From Tannerella sp. (GTDB taxonomy: Bacteria > Bacteroidota > Bacteroidia > Bacteroidales > Tannerellaceae): a stretch of 37,107 bases of DNA. The DNA lies in contig JAIRZY010000023.1 in assembly GCA_031266995.1 (NCBI GenBank), forward strand, positions 1 to 37,107, in the 5' to 3' direction. Under the pieces are notes generated by a model. It was not told the origin of the DNA. It ran no database searches and was given only the letters and a program-made list of their open reading frames with translations. Position numbers and translations under genes: made by a program. This document shows, piece after piece, positions 8,488 through 15,790 of the stretch. Every line of letters begins with the position of its first letter. Within the stretch, counting starts at the first letter, position 1.

Positions 8488-10935
8488 ATGATGAAAGCAT
8501 ACAGGTATTTATTCATGCTGCCCGCGCTGCTCGGCCTCGCCGCCGGCGCCGGGGCACAGCGCAAAGCCACGAGTGGCGATGCGGAACGGGCGTTCATTGC
8601 GGACAGCCTGAAAAAGGTTTACATCGCGCAGGGCGTGGCGGAAGACGCGGCCGCGAGGCGTGCGCAGACGGTGGCGGAATCGCGGACGGGGGTCGAGTTG
8701 CGGGCGTCGACGTATAACATGACGCTTCCTCTGGCGGGAAGCATCTGGGTCGACCGCGATTCGGTGACGGGCACGCCCAGCGCTTCACATGCGCATAATT
8801 TTACGCCCGAACAGTTCGTAAAGGACATCTTCGTAAAGGGCGGGGGCGAGATTGCCGACCAGGCGATTCGCAACGTGACGCTCATCTCGTCGACGTGGAA
8901 CGGAAGCCCGGCTACCACATGGAACGACAAGGGTCACTGGGGGCCTTTCGGCGGCAATGCCGGTACGTGGAGCAATAACGACCGCGAACTGCTGTATTTT
9001 GATCACGGCGACACGACGACGATGGTCGAATCGTGGGACGGCACGCCCAACGCCGTCAAGCGCTTTGGAATCGAAAAGGGATTCCTGCTGTCTACCGGGC
9101 CGGGACTTCTGACGGAAGGAATCAATGCCAGCGGTGGCAGTCTGGGAGGCGGTTACACTAACTGGACGACGCTGGGAGGCGGAACGGCGCCTGCGAACGA
9201 TCGGCGCGACCCCGACCTGTCGCCCATTGCGGCTGCGGGCGGTCTCAATCTGGAAACCTTTACTTCGCTGGAGTTTGATTTCCGGTCGTATACCGACTCG
9301 GTGTCGTTTCAGTTTATCTTTGCTTCCGAAGAATTTAACATGTATTCCAATTCCCCGTTCAATGATGCCTTCGGCTTTTTTGTCAGCGGGCCGGGACTGA
9401 CCGACGAATGGGGCAATTCGGGTGACACCATCAATATAGCCCGCTATCCGGACGGCGCGCCCATTGCGGTTAATTCATCCAACTGGGGAAACAGAGGCGG
9501 CAGTAATACGTTGGCCAATTTTCATTCGCCAACCGAGGTTTCCGAAACTAAATATACTCCTCCCTATGGACCGGGAGGAGGAACAGATAATTCAAGAAAC
9601 GCCATCAGGCCGCAGTATCATCAGCCCGTATATAATAATGACGGATTAATGGAATACCAGGGCCATTCCGTCGTGTTGACGGCCAAAGCCGGGTTGCAGA
9701 AAGGCGTGTGGTATCACATGAAACTGGCGATCGGGAACGTGACTGACGGGAACCTCGGTTCCGGCGTCTTCCTGATGGCGGGCAGCCTCGACCTCGGCGC
9801 GCCCGAATCGACCGTGCCCAGCCCGTATATGACGACGCCGTACGACTCGATCTACGGCGCCAGCTCGCTCTACGCCGGCTGCGAGAACTCGCTCATCCTG
9901 AAGTTCGACCCCATGGCGACGGATCGCGACGTCGAGGTGTGGAGCGCCGGCAGCGGCGCAGCCTATGCGTACGACTACGACCTGAACAGCCTCTTCAAGG
10001 ACACTGTCCTGTACACGATCGGGGCGAACGATACGGTGCTGCACATCCCCTTCAAAGTCGCAGACGACGTGCCGGACGGCAGCCGGCTGCTGTTCTACTC
10101 GCACATCGTTTCGAGCCTTGAGAAAGACACGTCCGACGTGTTCACCCTCTACGCCAAGTCGGTATCCGCGCTCACGCACTTCGCCGCCCCCTCCGTCGGA
10201 TACGCGGGCGCGCTCGAGGTGAGCATACAGAAAGGCTCGCCCTACATCCAGCGCAGCCTGAACGGCGGCCTGTCGTGGGAGTTTGCGCGCGACACGATCA
10301 CGGGCGCCGAGCGGCCCTTCACCCGGTCGCAGATCGCACACCTGACCGACGACGAGGGGGGCTTCATCCTCTTTCGCGAGCCTAACACGTGCTGCGTGTT
10401 CGACACCGTCTACATAAAGCTGCTCGTCATATCGCCGCCCAGCATCATTCGCACGGTCGTGATCCCCGACATCCCGGGCGTGATCACCCGACCCTCGTCC
10501 GGCGAATACCGCGTCGAGAGTCGCAGCGACTACGAGTTTACCGTCATCCCCGGCGCCGGACAGGCGGATATGGAACTGAAGGTAACGACCTCGCGCACCG
10601 ACGTGCCGCCGAACGAAGACGTGACCATCACGCGCAACACGGTGACGGGCGCCTACACGGTCGTCATCCACCATGTGCAGGAGATGGTGTATATCTTCAT
10701 CGAGTTCAACGTCCCCGAGGGCACCGCCGCGGTCGACGCCGACCGGGTCAGCGCACACGACGGCATGCTCTCCGTCCGGTCGGGCACGGCGGGCGAAGCG
10801 TCCGTCTACGCCATCTCGGGCGTCCGGCTGAGCACGTTCCGCCTCGGCGCCGGCGAGACGGTGACGCAGCCGCTGCCTCCGGGCTTCTACCTCGTCTCGC
10901 TCAACGGGCGAACGCATAAGGTGGCTATTCGATAA
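8488..10935 (+). CDS. Secreted choice-of-anchor L domain protein with probable T9SS C-terminal sorting domain
   Basis: Start at internal ATG (MMKAYRYLFMLPALLGLAAGAGAQ); 'FQFIFASEEFNMYSNSPFNDAFGFFVSGPG' is choice-of-anchor L-like; C-terminus 'ASVYAISGVRLSTFRLGAGETVTQPLPPGFYLVSLNGRTHKVAIR'. Confidence 0.88.
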   Translation: MMKAYRYLFMLPALLGLAAGAGAQRKATSGDAERAFIADSLKKVYIAQGVAEDAAARRAQTVAESRTGVELRASTYNMTLPLAGSIWVDRDSVTGTPSASHAHNFTPEQFVKDIFVKGGGEIADQAIRNVTLISSTWNGSPATTWNDKGHWGPFGGNAGTWSNNDRELLYFDHGDTTTMVESWDGTPNAVKRFGIEKGFLLSTGPGLLTEGINASGGSLGGGYTNWTTLGGGTAPANDRRDPDLSPIAAAGGLNLETFTSLEFDFRSYTDSVSFQFIFASEEFNMYSNSPFNDAFGFFVSGPGLTDEWGNSGDTINIARYPDGAPIAVNSSNWGNRGGSNTLANFHSPTEVSETKYTPPYGPGGGTDNSRNAIRPQYHQPVYNNDGLMEYQGHSVVLTAKAGLQKGVWYHMKLAIGNVTDGNLGSGVFLMAGSLDLGAPESTVPSPYMTTPYDSIYGASSLYAGCENSLILKFDPMATDRDVEVWSAGSGAAYAYDYDLNSLFKDTVLYTIGANDTVLHIPFKVADDVPDGSRLLFYSHIVSSLEKDTSDVFTLYAKSVSALTHFAAPSVGYAGALEVSIQKGSPYIQRSLNGGLSWEFARDTITGAERPFTRSQIAHLTDDEGGFILFREPNTCCVFDTVYIKLLVISPPSIIRTVVIPDIPGVITRPSSGEYRVESRSDYEFTVIPGAGQADMELKVTTSRTDVPPNEDVTITRNTVTGAYTVVIHHVQEMVYIFIEFNVPEGTAAVDADRVSAHDGMLSVRSGTAGEASVYAISGVRLSTFRLGAGETVTQPLPPGFYLVSLNGRTHKVAIR

Positions 10936-10974
10936 CATACATTCATTTATATTTTACTGTAAGCAATTTGGAGA

Positions 10975-11009
10975 GGCTGTTCCGGTGACGGGGCGGCCTT
11001 TCGTTTTTT
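10975..11009 (+). terminator. Rho-independent terminator
   Basis: GGCTGTTCC/GGGGCGGCC stem with G-U pairs, loop GGTGAC, then TTTCGTTTTTT. Confidence 0.65.
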
Positions 11010-11054
11010 GATGGGAGAATGAGTAAATGAGCAAATGTGAGAATGTCAGCGGTT

Positions 11055-11072
11055 CAACCCGGTACCGGGTTG
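11055..11072. repeat. 18-bp perfect palindrome CAACCCGGTACCGGGTTG
   Basis: Direct reading. Confidence 0.95.
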
Positions 11073-11074
11073 TA

Positions 11075-11096
11075 GAGACGCGATGCCTCGCGTCTC
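11075..11096. repeat. GAGACGCGA hairpin repeat, copy 1
   Basis: GAGACGCGA-TGCC-TCGCGTCTC. Confidence 0.95.
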
Positions 11097-11111
11097 TGCG
11101 GGAATACGCTC

Positions 11112-11147
11112 ACCTCTCCCCCCGCCCCCCTCCCCACAAGGGAGGGG
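11112..11147. repeat. C-rich inverted repeat, arm 1
   Basis: 'acctctccccccgcccccctccccacaagggaggggg' is near the reverse complement of 11274-11307. Confidence 0.85.
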
Positions 11148-11183
11148 GAGAAATATGCCGGGTGAACGGGCGGCGGGATCGTA

Positions 11184-11205
11184 GAGACGCGATGCTTCGC
11201 GTCTC
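11184..11205. repeat. GAGACGCGA hairpin repeat, copy 2
   Basis: GAGACGCGA-TGCT-TCGCGTCTC. Confidence 0.95.
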
Positions 11206-11273
11206 CCTGCGGGAGATTCAAAGATTCAAGATTCAAAGATTCAAACAACACCGCTGCCCGTGTCCGACGTCCT

Positions 11274-11307
11274 CCCCTCCCTTGTGGGGAGGGGTCGGAG
11301 GAGAGGT
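11274..11307. repeat. C-rich inverted repeat, arm 2
   Basis: 'cccctcccttgtggggaggggtcggaggagaggt', inverted copy of 11112-11147. Confidence 0.85.
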
Positions 11308-11318
11308 CGGCGGTTGTA

Positions 11319-11340
11319 GAGACGCGAAGCATCGCGTCTC
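11319..11340. repeat. GAGACGCGA hairpin repeat, copy 3 (opposite orientation)
   Basis: GAGACGCGA-AGCA-TCGCGTCTC; loop is the reverse complement of copy 2. Confidence 0.95.
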
Positions 11341-11382
11341 CCGGGCGATGGACACCGGGGACGCCGGGGGATTTTGTGTTTT

Positions 11383-11410
11383 GTAGAGACAGGGCATGCC
11401 CTGTCTCTAC
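11383..11410. repeat. 28-bp perfect palindrome GTAGAGACAGGGCATGCCCTGTCTCTAC
   Basis: Direct reading; variant of the same hairpin family. Confidence 0.97.
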
Positions 11411-11440
11411 CCGCCCCGCCCCGTCCCGTCCCGGATTCCC

Positions 11441-11468
11441 GTAGAGACGCGAAGCATCGCGTCTCTAC
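11441..11468. repeat. GAGACGCGA hairpin repeat, copy 4
   Basis: GTAGAGACGCGA-AGCA-TCGCGTCTCTAC, 12-bp perfect stem. Confidence 0.97.
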
Positions 11469-11590
11469 CCCGAGCTGCGCTCCGCTTGCGCGGGGTTATC
11501 CACGTGTGACGCCGTACGGCGTCAGCCTTTAAGTTGACGACACTGGTCCGGAGACTGCGCCGGGCGGGGAATGTCACTGCGCGGGTTCGC

Positions 11591-11673
11591 CGTCATTGCG
11601 AGCGCCAGCGAAGCAATCTGAGAGCAACCGGGCTGACAGAAGGCTGGATTGCTTCGCTGCGCTCGCAATGACG
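11591..11673. repeat. Inverted repeat CGTCATTGCGAG...GAAGCAATC / GATTGCTTCG...CTCGCAATGACG
   Basis: Arms 11591-11618 and 11647-11673. Confidence 0.93.
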
Positions 11674-11740
11674 CAGGACACCATACCGGCTGTACGAATG
11701 AAGGGTTGTGTTTCTTTCCTCCGTGCCTCTCCGTGTGGAA

Positions 11741-13027
11741 TTATTGAATCTCCGAATCCTGAATTAAAGTCCCCACGATCATGATGCTGGCCGGGAGCCA
11801 GTTCATTCCGGCATACCGTTCCGGGTCGTCGACGGCGACATCCCTCTGCCGCAGTATGCCTTCCTTGTCGAGCGTCCGGTTCAGCACCCTGACGGTCACG
11901 CGGTGCACGCCGTCGCTCAGCGGCGCGAGCATGAAGCTGTGTCGACGGTAGTCGTCGCACCAGCGGTCGAAGCGGGCGCGTTCCACCGCCTCGCCGTCGA
12001 CCGTGATCTCGATGACGCCCGTCTCCGGCCCTATGCAGTCGTAGAACCCCAGCGCGGCGCCCCGGAAGCTGAACTCCAGCGCGGCGCCCGGCGCAGCCCT
12101 GTGGAGCGAGGGGAAATCGCGGCGAAAGCGGTCGAAGACGGCGTCGCCGTCGCCCAGCCGCGTCCATTCGCCCTGCCGGGCGACCTGCGAGACGTCTACG
12201 AACGAGGCGTTCTGCCAGTTCGACGGCCGCAGGGGCGCCGGCAGCGCATGTTGCACGACGGCCTTCCCGGCCTGCATCTGCGCCAGGTACTTGACGACGA
12301 TGTGGCCATACAGCGGATGCCCCGATTCTGCCAGCGGATGCGTACGGTCTTCCGTAAAGACGATGGTATGCGCGTTTTCGGCCGCGTCGGCGCTCAGCAG
12401 CAGCTTCCCCTGCGCATAGAGGCGGGCGACCTCGATGCCGGCATGGATGGACGGGATGCCGTAGCGCCCGGCCAGTTCCTCCATAGCCAGGGGCGCGGGA
12501 TGCTGGCGGCCGTGAACAAGCTCGGTGCAGTAGACTTCGGCCGTGGTGTAGACGAAGCAGATGTCGGTCTCCGGATTCCGCTTCCATATCTTGCGTATCA
12601 GGCCCTCCACGGAGTCCAGCGTCTCCTCGCGGCTCTTGCCGCCGTCGTTTACCGCAAACTCGATAAAGACCAGATCCGGGTCGTGCACCAGCAGGTCGCG
12701 CTCGACGCGGAAGACGCCCAGGTCCGACCCCGTTCCGCCGATCGAGGCGTCGATCTGATAGAAGGCCGTGTAGGGAAACGTCAGCCTGAACCATCCGAAC
12801 GACAGGTCGCGCCATCCCTCGCGCGCCTCGGTGATGCTGCCGCCGAAGTATCCGATCCGCACCTGCCGCCGGTGTGCAATACGGTGAAAAACGTTCGGCA
12901 GGCCGCCGCGACGGTGAAACTCCTCCATACGGAACACCGGCAGCGTGTCCGCCTGCTGCGCCGCGGCCGGCAAAAACATCCCCGCCAGCAGGGACAGTAT
13001 CAGTTGTGCCTTTACATACAGTTTCAT
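11741..13027 (-). CDS. Secreted SGNH/GDSL hydrolase family protein
   Basis: Signal peptide 'LILSLLAGMFLPAAAQ'; 'RIGYFGGSITEAREGW', 'VFIEFAVNDGG', 'EDRTHPLAESGHPLYG'. Confidence 0.88.
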   Translation of the reverse strand: MKLYVKAQLILSLLAGMFLPAAAQQADTLPVFRMEEFHRRGGLPNVFHRIAHRRQVRIGYFGGSITEAREGWRDLSFGWFRLTFPYTAFYQIDASIGGTGSDLGVFRVERDLLVHDPDLVFIEFAVNDGGKSREETLDSVEGLIRKIWKRNPETDICFVYTTAEVYCTELVHGRQHPAPLAMEELAGRYGIPSIHAGIEVARLYAQGKLLLSADAAENAHTIVFTEDRTHPLAESGHPLYGHIVVKYLAQMQAGKAVVQHALPAPLRPSNWQNASFVDVSQVARQGEWTRLGDGDAVFDRFRRDFPSLHRAAPGAALEFSFRGAALGFYDCIGPETGVIEITVDGEAVERARFDRWCDDYRRHSFMLAPLSDGVHRVTVRVLNRTLDKEGILRQRDVAVDDPERYAGMNWLPASIMIVGTLIQDSEIQ

Positions 13028-13310
13028 GAGATATGATCGTTTTTATTGCGTGCAAAGTTACTCAAAATGCGAAAAGGGAGAGGGCGGGGGAACGGGAAAT
13101 TATGAATTATGTGAGGACATATCGGGGTTTCATTGGAAAAATTGCATTACATTTGCTTCCTGTAATTTTTCAAATTCACCTGATGCATAAGGTCACAGTC
13201 ATTCACAGCACGTCCCGTCCCCCGCGCGGCCGGTCGCCACAGCGGCAGGCGGCAGATCTCCGCGACGGGCCTTCACGCCTCACGACATTCACTCACTAAT
13301 TTATATAATC

Positions 13311-14045
13311 ATGGCAAATATCTTTCATCGTATCCGGGCATACCTGTACCGGAACATGCTCACCGAAGACCCGAACGACTATTCGATCCGGATCATTTCG
13401 GAACGTTCGCTGAACGTTCATGAAGTAAGCGAGGCGGCCGTCGCGCGCGGAGGTTCCGACGTTTCGGCTCCCGTGATGGAACACGCCGTCAACCTCTGGC
13501 TCGGCGAGATGGCCTACCAGCTCTGCGACGGATTCGCGATCAACACCGGGTGGTTCACCGCCTCGGTTCATGTCAAAGGCGTGGTCAAAAGCCCCGTCGA
13601 ACACTATGACCCCGAGCGTCACACCATCGTTTTCGAGTTTCATCAGGGCGTGCTCATGCGCAAAGAAATCCCCGGCATCGCGGTCGAGATTCTCGGCGTG
13701 GCCGACACGGACGGCAGCATCGCGCAGGTGGTCGACGTCAAAACCGGCTCGGTCAACGACCTGCTCACCCCCGGACGCAACCTGCGCATCAGCGGCAGCA
13801 AACTGAAAATCGCGGGCGACGACCCGGCCGTCGGCGTCTATTTCCACAATGCGGACAAGGACGTGGACGTGAAGGTCGACACCGCAGACGTCGTCGTCAA
13901 CAATCCCTCGGGACTGATCGTCGTCATCCCCGATCTGGAAAAGAGTCTCACGTGGCAGCTCAGGGTGGTGACGCAGTACGGCGTGGGCTTCATACTGAAA
14001 GCGCCGCGCACCGTCACGTTCGACCGGATACTGACCGTGGTCTGA
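13311..14045 (+). CDS. HU-like DNA-binding domain plus DUF4469 protein
   Basis: N-terminus 'IRAYLYRNMLTEDPNDYSIRIISERSLNVHEVSEAAVARGGSDVSAPVMEHAVNLWLGEMAYQLCDGFAINTGWFTASVHVKGVV' matches the HU-like family I recall; C-terminus 'TPGRNLRISGSKLKIAGDDPAVGVYF...VVNNPSGLIVVIP...LKAPRTVTFDRILTV' is DUF4469-like. Confidence 0.88.
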   Translation: MANIFHRIRAYLYRNMLTEDPNDYSIRIISERSLNVHEVSEAAVARGGSDVSAPVMEHAVNLWLGEMAYQLCDGFAINTGWFTASVHVKGVVKSPVEHYDPERHTIVFEFHQGVLMRKEIPGIAVEILGVADTDGSIAQVVDVKTGSVNDLLTPGRNLRISGSKLKIAGDDPAVGVYFHNADKDVDVKVDTADVVVNNPSGLIVVIPDLEKSLTWQLRVVTQYGVGFILKAPRTVTFDRILTVV

Positions 14046-14056
14046 CGGCATGTGGG

Positions 14057-14180
14057 CGTCCAAATGCCTTTTGGACGTGCTTCCAAATGCTCTTTGGACG
14101 CTCTTCCAAATACCTTTTGGACGCTCTTCCAAATGCCTTTTGGAAGTACTTCCAAATGCTCTTTGGACGCCCGTCCAAAT
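14057..14180. repeat. Array B: 23-bp tandem palindromic repeat
   Basis: About 5-6 units of 'G[TC][GT][CN][TG]TCCAAATGCCTTTTGGAC'; hairpins GTCCAAA-TGCCT-TTTGGAC and TTCCAAA-TGCCT-TTTGGAA; unit junctions GGAAGTACTTCC and GGACG-CC-CGTCC. Confidence 0.95.
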
Positions 14181-14223
14181 CGGTGTATGGCGGGAAGGAG
14201 GGTCTGGCGCAGTGATGCGCATG

Positions 14224-14267
14224 AAAGAAAAACATCCGTATTACACTGACCGGTAATACGGATGTTT
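14224..14267 (-). terminator. Terminator of the SusC/SusD transcript
   Basis: 15-bp perfect stem AAACATCCGTATTAC/GTAATACGGATGTTT; read on the - strand it is followed by TTTCTTTC. Confidence 0.8.
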
Positions 14268-14287
14268 CCTGTCGGAAGGACGCGCGG

Positions 14288-15772
14288 TCACTTGGGAATG
14301 ATCTCGTAGTTGTTTTGCGAGAGTTTGGGGTTCACGTCGATCTGCTTTTGCGGGATGGGGCAGGTCAGGTTGGAGGCGTTCAGCTTGAAGCCTTTGGCGG
14401 TCAAGACCTCGAGTGCGCGTCCGGTGCGGACGAGGTCGAACCAGCGGTGTCCCTCGAAGGCAAGCTCGACGCGCCGCTCGTGTTCGACGGCCAGGAAAAA
14501 CTCGTTCCTGTCCGCCGTCCGGATGTCGACCGGCGAGGCTTCCGCCGTCTGATAGCCAAACCCGCGGCGGCGCACCTGATTCAGATAATCGCACGCGCGG
14601 TCGGTTTTCCCGTTCTGGTTGAGCGCCTCGGCATACATCAGCAGGACGTCGGCATAGCGGATGACGGGGAAGTCGTTGTTGCTGTCGCCGCTCTGATAGG
14701 GCACGTCCATGAACTTGCACACGTAGCGCGAGTCGACCCACGCACCTTCCAGGCGCACATCGTTATATCCGAGCGACATGGAGAAGTCGCGGCGGAGGTC
14801 GCCTTCTTCGCAGGCGTCGTAGATGTCCATTTCCGGGACGTTGTTGCCTCCGGTGGAGCCGAGCGGCACCACGTTCGTGCCCGAATTTTCGGGTGCGAAG
14901 TTGTTCGGGAAGGAGCTGCCTTCGCCGAAGCCGCCTTTCTTGAACTGCACGTCGAAGACGGACTCGCGGTGATTGTGGTTGCCGGGGTTGAAAACGGCCG
15001 CATAGCCGTCGCGGTTCAGCGAGCCGGGCGTGTTTTCAAGCAGCGCATAGCGGCCGCTGTTTACGACCTCGGCCAGGACGGTTTCCGCCTCCGTAAAGTT
15101 GTTCAGCGTGAGATAGACTTCGCCGAGCAGCGCCCGGGCGGCGCCCGATGTTGCGCGTCCGACGTCGCCGTCGGCCGTGTAGGATGCGGGCAGGGCCTGG
15201 GCGTCCTTCAGGTCGGAAATGATCTGGGCGTAGACGGCGTCTTTCGATTCGCGGACGATGTCGTACGACTCGCTGATCGAGATTTCCTTCAGCACGAGCG
15301 GGACGTCGCCGTAGACGCGGACGAGGTTGAAGTACATCAGCGCGCGCAGGAACTTGCCCTCACGCTTGTAGCGGTCGCTCAGCGTCGGGTCGATGCTGAC
15401 GTTGTCGATGCGTCCGAGCACCGTGTTGACGCGGTTGATGCCCTTGTAGCTCATGTTCCAGAAGTTTGCGATGTAGGGATTGGTCGTGCGGATGTAGAAC
15501 TTGTCAAATTCGTCCTGGTCGGTGACCGAGCCTGAGAGCTGGTTGCGCGTATTGTCGGACGGGATTTCCGAAAAGACGTACCAGTTGCCATACATGTCGC
15601 CTTCCTGCAGGGTAGCGTACGCGCCGTTGAGCGCGGCGCCAAACTGTTCGGCGGTCTGGAAATAGGCGTCGGCAGCAAGCTCCGTTTTCGGCTTCAGGTC
15701 CAGAATGTCGCTGCTGCAGGAAAAGAAGCCTGCGCAGAGGGTGATCCACATTATATTATATACTGATTTCAT
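14288..15772 (-). CDS. SusD/RagB family nutrient-binding lipoprotein
   Basis: Lipobox-like 'CAGFFSCSSDILDLKPKTEL', 'RRVELAFEGHRWFDLVRTGRALEVL', 'PIPQKQIDVNPKLSQNN'. Confidence 0.96.
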   Translation of the reverse strand: MKSVYNIMWITLCAGFFSCSSDILDLKPKTELAADAYFQTAEQFGAALNGAYATLQEGDMYGNWYVFSEIPSDNTRNQLSGSVTDQDEFDKFYIRTTNPYIANFWNMSYKGINRVNTVLGRIDNVSIDPTLSDRYKREGKFLRALMYFNLVRVYGDVPLVLKEISISESYDIVRESKDAVYAQIISDLKDAQALPASYTADGDVGRATSGAARALLGEVYLTLNNFTEAETVLAEVVNSGRYALLENTPGSLNRDGYAAVFNPGNHNHRESVFDVQFKKGGFGEGSSFPNNFAPENSGTNVVPLGSTGGNNVPEMDIYDACEEGDLRRDFSMSLGYNDVRLEGAWVDSRYVCKFMDVPYQSGDSNNDFPVIRYADVLLMYAEALNQNGKTDRACDYLNQVRRRGFGYQTAEASPVDIRTADRNEFFLAVEHERRVELAFEGHRWFDLVRTGRALEVLTAKGFKLNASNLTCPIPQKQIDVNPKLSQNNYEIIPK

Positions 15773-15790
15773 AATGACGTTTTGTTTTGA

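Noticed and set aside
11574-13055. 493-aa minus ORF in the SGNH hydrolase region
   Set aside because: Alternative frame running through the CGTCATTGCGAG repeat; the 428-aa frame carries the SGNH motifs and signal peptide.
14014-14256. Small ORFs across array B (for example 'FWTCFQMLFGRSSKYLLDALPNAFWKYFQMLFG')
   Set aside because: Present on both strands and several frames; the 23-bp period is not a multiple of 3.
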